From positions 124,001 through 188,000 of the forward strand of contig URKJ01000002.1 of assembly GCA_900548385.1 (NCBI GenBank): a stretch of DNA of 64,000 nt, written 5' to 3'. This stretch comes from an uncultured bacterium (lineage in GTDB: Bacteria > Verrucomicrobiota > Lentisphaeria > Victivallales > UBA1829). Both the position numbers and the translations under genes were made by a program. Of this stretch, positions 62,886-64,000 are shown piece after piece (positions within the stretch are counted from its first letter, which is position 1; each line of letters begins with the position of its first letter). Under the pieces are notes generated by a model. That model did no database searches and had not been told where the DNA came from. It saw only the letters and a list, made by a program, of their open reading frames with translations.

Positions 62886-64000
62886 TTATTTCTGGAACGA
62901 TTTTGAAAAGTCAACCGTTTCAGAAGGGGCAACAGCTTTCTTGACGTATCTGGACTTCGCAATCAGCTTATCCATGATCTTGGCGAACTCCTGCGCATCC
63001 ATCGGGAGCTCAACCGGTTTCTTTTTCAGTCCGGAAAGAAGCATTGCATTGCCGAGCTCAAGCCCGCGGATACCTTCGGTCGCGGGAGCGATCAGGGCGT
63101 CGCCTTTGAGAATCGCATTGCAGAAGTTTTCAATAATATCGCGGTGCTGGTGAGACCCGTCATTGTTTACCGGAATATCCACATTCCAGATATCAGGACG
63201 GTTGAACTGCGTCTTCGTCTCCTTGCAGAACTTGGCGGTCGGGATCTCGTTTCGTTTGAAATTCAGTTTTCCGTCTTCATAAACGAGACGTCCGCGCTCG
63301 GCGGCGATCTCAAGCCGGTTCGTTCCCGGAGCTTCGCCGGTCGTTGCGATGAAAACCCCGGTCGCACCGTTGGGATACTCCAGAACGGCGGTCACATCGT
63401 CTTCCACTTCGATGTCGTGATATTTGCCGAGAGTCAGAGTCGCGGTGACTTTGTTCGGCATTCCGAAGAACCACTGCATCAGGTCGAGCTGGTGCGGACA
63501 CTGATTCAGCAGAACGCCGCCGCCCTCTCCGCGCCAGCTTGCGCGCCAGTCGCCGGAATCGTAATAAGCCTGGGAACGGAACCAGTCGGTAATGATCCAG
63601 TTGACGCGGCGGATCTCTCCGAGCTCGCCGGAATCAATCAGTTCCTTGATTTTTTTGTGAGCGGGAAGAGTCCGCTGATTGAACATTGCGGCGAGTTTGA
63701 GTTTCGGATACTTCTTTGCCGCTTTTACCAGTTCTTCCGCAAGCGCCTTATGCACGGAGATCGGTTTTTCCGTGATGACATGTTTCTTGTTTTTCAGAGC
63801 TTCGATCGCCAACGGCACATGGAAATAATGCGGCGTAGCCACGATCACGGCATCGACATCCGCTTTTTTGAAAAACGTTTTCGTATCGGTGAAAAGCTGA
63901 ATCTTTTCGGGATCGTAGCGCTTCAGTTTTTCCGGATTGATGTCGCACAGAGCTGTGAGTTTCGCATTGGCGAGCTGACCGATGCTGACCACATGAGCGC
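62886..64000 (-). CDS. Gfo/Idh/MocA-family oxidoreductase, 5' end cut
   Basis: The minus-strand frame runs out of the window at its 5' end; 371 codons are visible. The N-terminal Rossmann domain is partly present: AHVVSIGQLANAKLTALCD is followed by VDAVIVATPHYFHVPLAIEAL and the EKPISV motif typical of the family. The C-terminal alpha/beta domain has GGGVLLNQCPHQLDLMQWFFG with the conserved Asp-His type residues. Such enzymes oxidise or reduce sugars with NAD(P). The substrate is not known, and the nearby pseudopilin genes are convergent with it. Confidence 0.9.
   Translation of the reverse strand, partial: AHVVSIGQLANAKLTALCDINPEKLKRYDPEKIQLFTDTKTFFKKADVDAVIVATPHYFHVPLAIEALKNKKHVITEKPISVHKALAEELVKAAKKYPKLKLAAMFNQRTLPAHKKIKELIDSGELGEIRRVNWIITDWFRSQAYYDSGDWRASWRGEGGGVLLNQCPHQLDLMQWFFGMPNKVTATLTLGKYHDIEVEDDVTAVLEYPNGATGVFIATTGEAPGTNRLEIAAERGRLVYEDGKLNFKRNEIPTAKFCKETKTQFNRPDIWNVDIPVNNDGSHQHRDIIENFCNAILKGDALIAPATEGIRGLELGNAMLLSGLKKKPVELPMDAQEFAKIMDKLIAKSRYVKKAVAPSETVDFSKSFQK

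Noticed and set aside
1..64000. CRISPR array, prophage, toxin-antitoxin or restriction system
   Set aside because: No regularly spaced repeats, phage structural genes, or small paired genes of those kinds could be found in the window.

Overview
The window looks like a chromosomal piece of a Lentisphaerota-type (Victivallis-like) gut bacterium. This is inference, based on large secreted glycoside hydrolases, several AraC/LacI/GntR sugar regulators, and five type IV prepilin-like proteins, four of which carry an H-X9-DG box near the C-terminus. Envelope genes (mraY, an LptF/LptG permease, lpoB-like and other lipoproteins, an RND pump) indicate a Gram-negative cell. There are no insertion sequences, CRISPR arrays or rRNA genes. 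One tRNA-Ser(CGA) is present.

Region 1 (1-9.2 kb) is mostly housekeeping: the start of clpC (minus, cut by the window edge), NAD(P)HX repair, a DinG/XPD-type helicase, aroC, and a four-gene operon of exported proteins (CsgG-like, COG3014-like, YcfL-like, LpoB-like). Region 2 (9.4-15.4 kb) is a seven-gene run with overlapping ends: SDR (fructuronate reductase type), hisH, hisA, plsC, aroB, dprA and a GT2 glycosyltransferase.

Region 3 (15.4-25.3 kb) holds small sugar loci: AraC with a BNR sialidase and an N-acetylneuraminate lyase-type aldolase; a remnant of a glycerophosphodiesterase; mraY; LacI with GH130 and GH36; a lipoprotein; and the tRNA. Region 4 (25.3-35.1 kb) is a polysaccharide locus controlled by an unusual regulator, a GntR helix-turn-helix fused to an ABC-type solute-binding domain. 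It diverges from a TIM-barrel isomerase, a pseudopilin, a 1353-residue secreted glycosidase and a GH95-like enzyme. Region 5 (35.4-47.8 kb) has TetR with an RND efflux pair, another TIM-barrel isomerase, an LptF/G permease, rpsU, rpoD (with a very long charged N-terminus) and mfd.

Region 6 (47.8-60.1 kb) contains two further regulator + pseudopilin + secreted glycosidase loci, each with a divergent AraC gene. Between them lies an inserted segment of about 2.65 kb bounded by a perfect 132-bp direct repeat and carrying a GHL6-type glycosidase gene. Region 7 (60.1-64 kb) has two tandem hsp20 genes behind a near-consensus sigma-54 promoter with two upstream palindromes, a GspG-like pseudopilin, another H-X9-DG pseudopilin, and the 3' part of a Gfo/Idh/MocA oxidoreductase.

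The strongest leads are the repeated regulator-pseudopilin-glycosidase module, the GntR/solute-binding fusion with a palindrome at its divergent promoter, the sigma-54-type hsp20 control region, and the repeat-bounded insertion.
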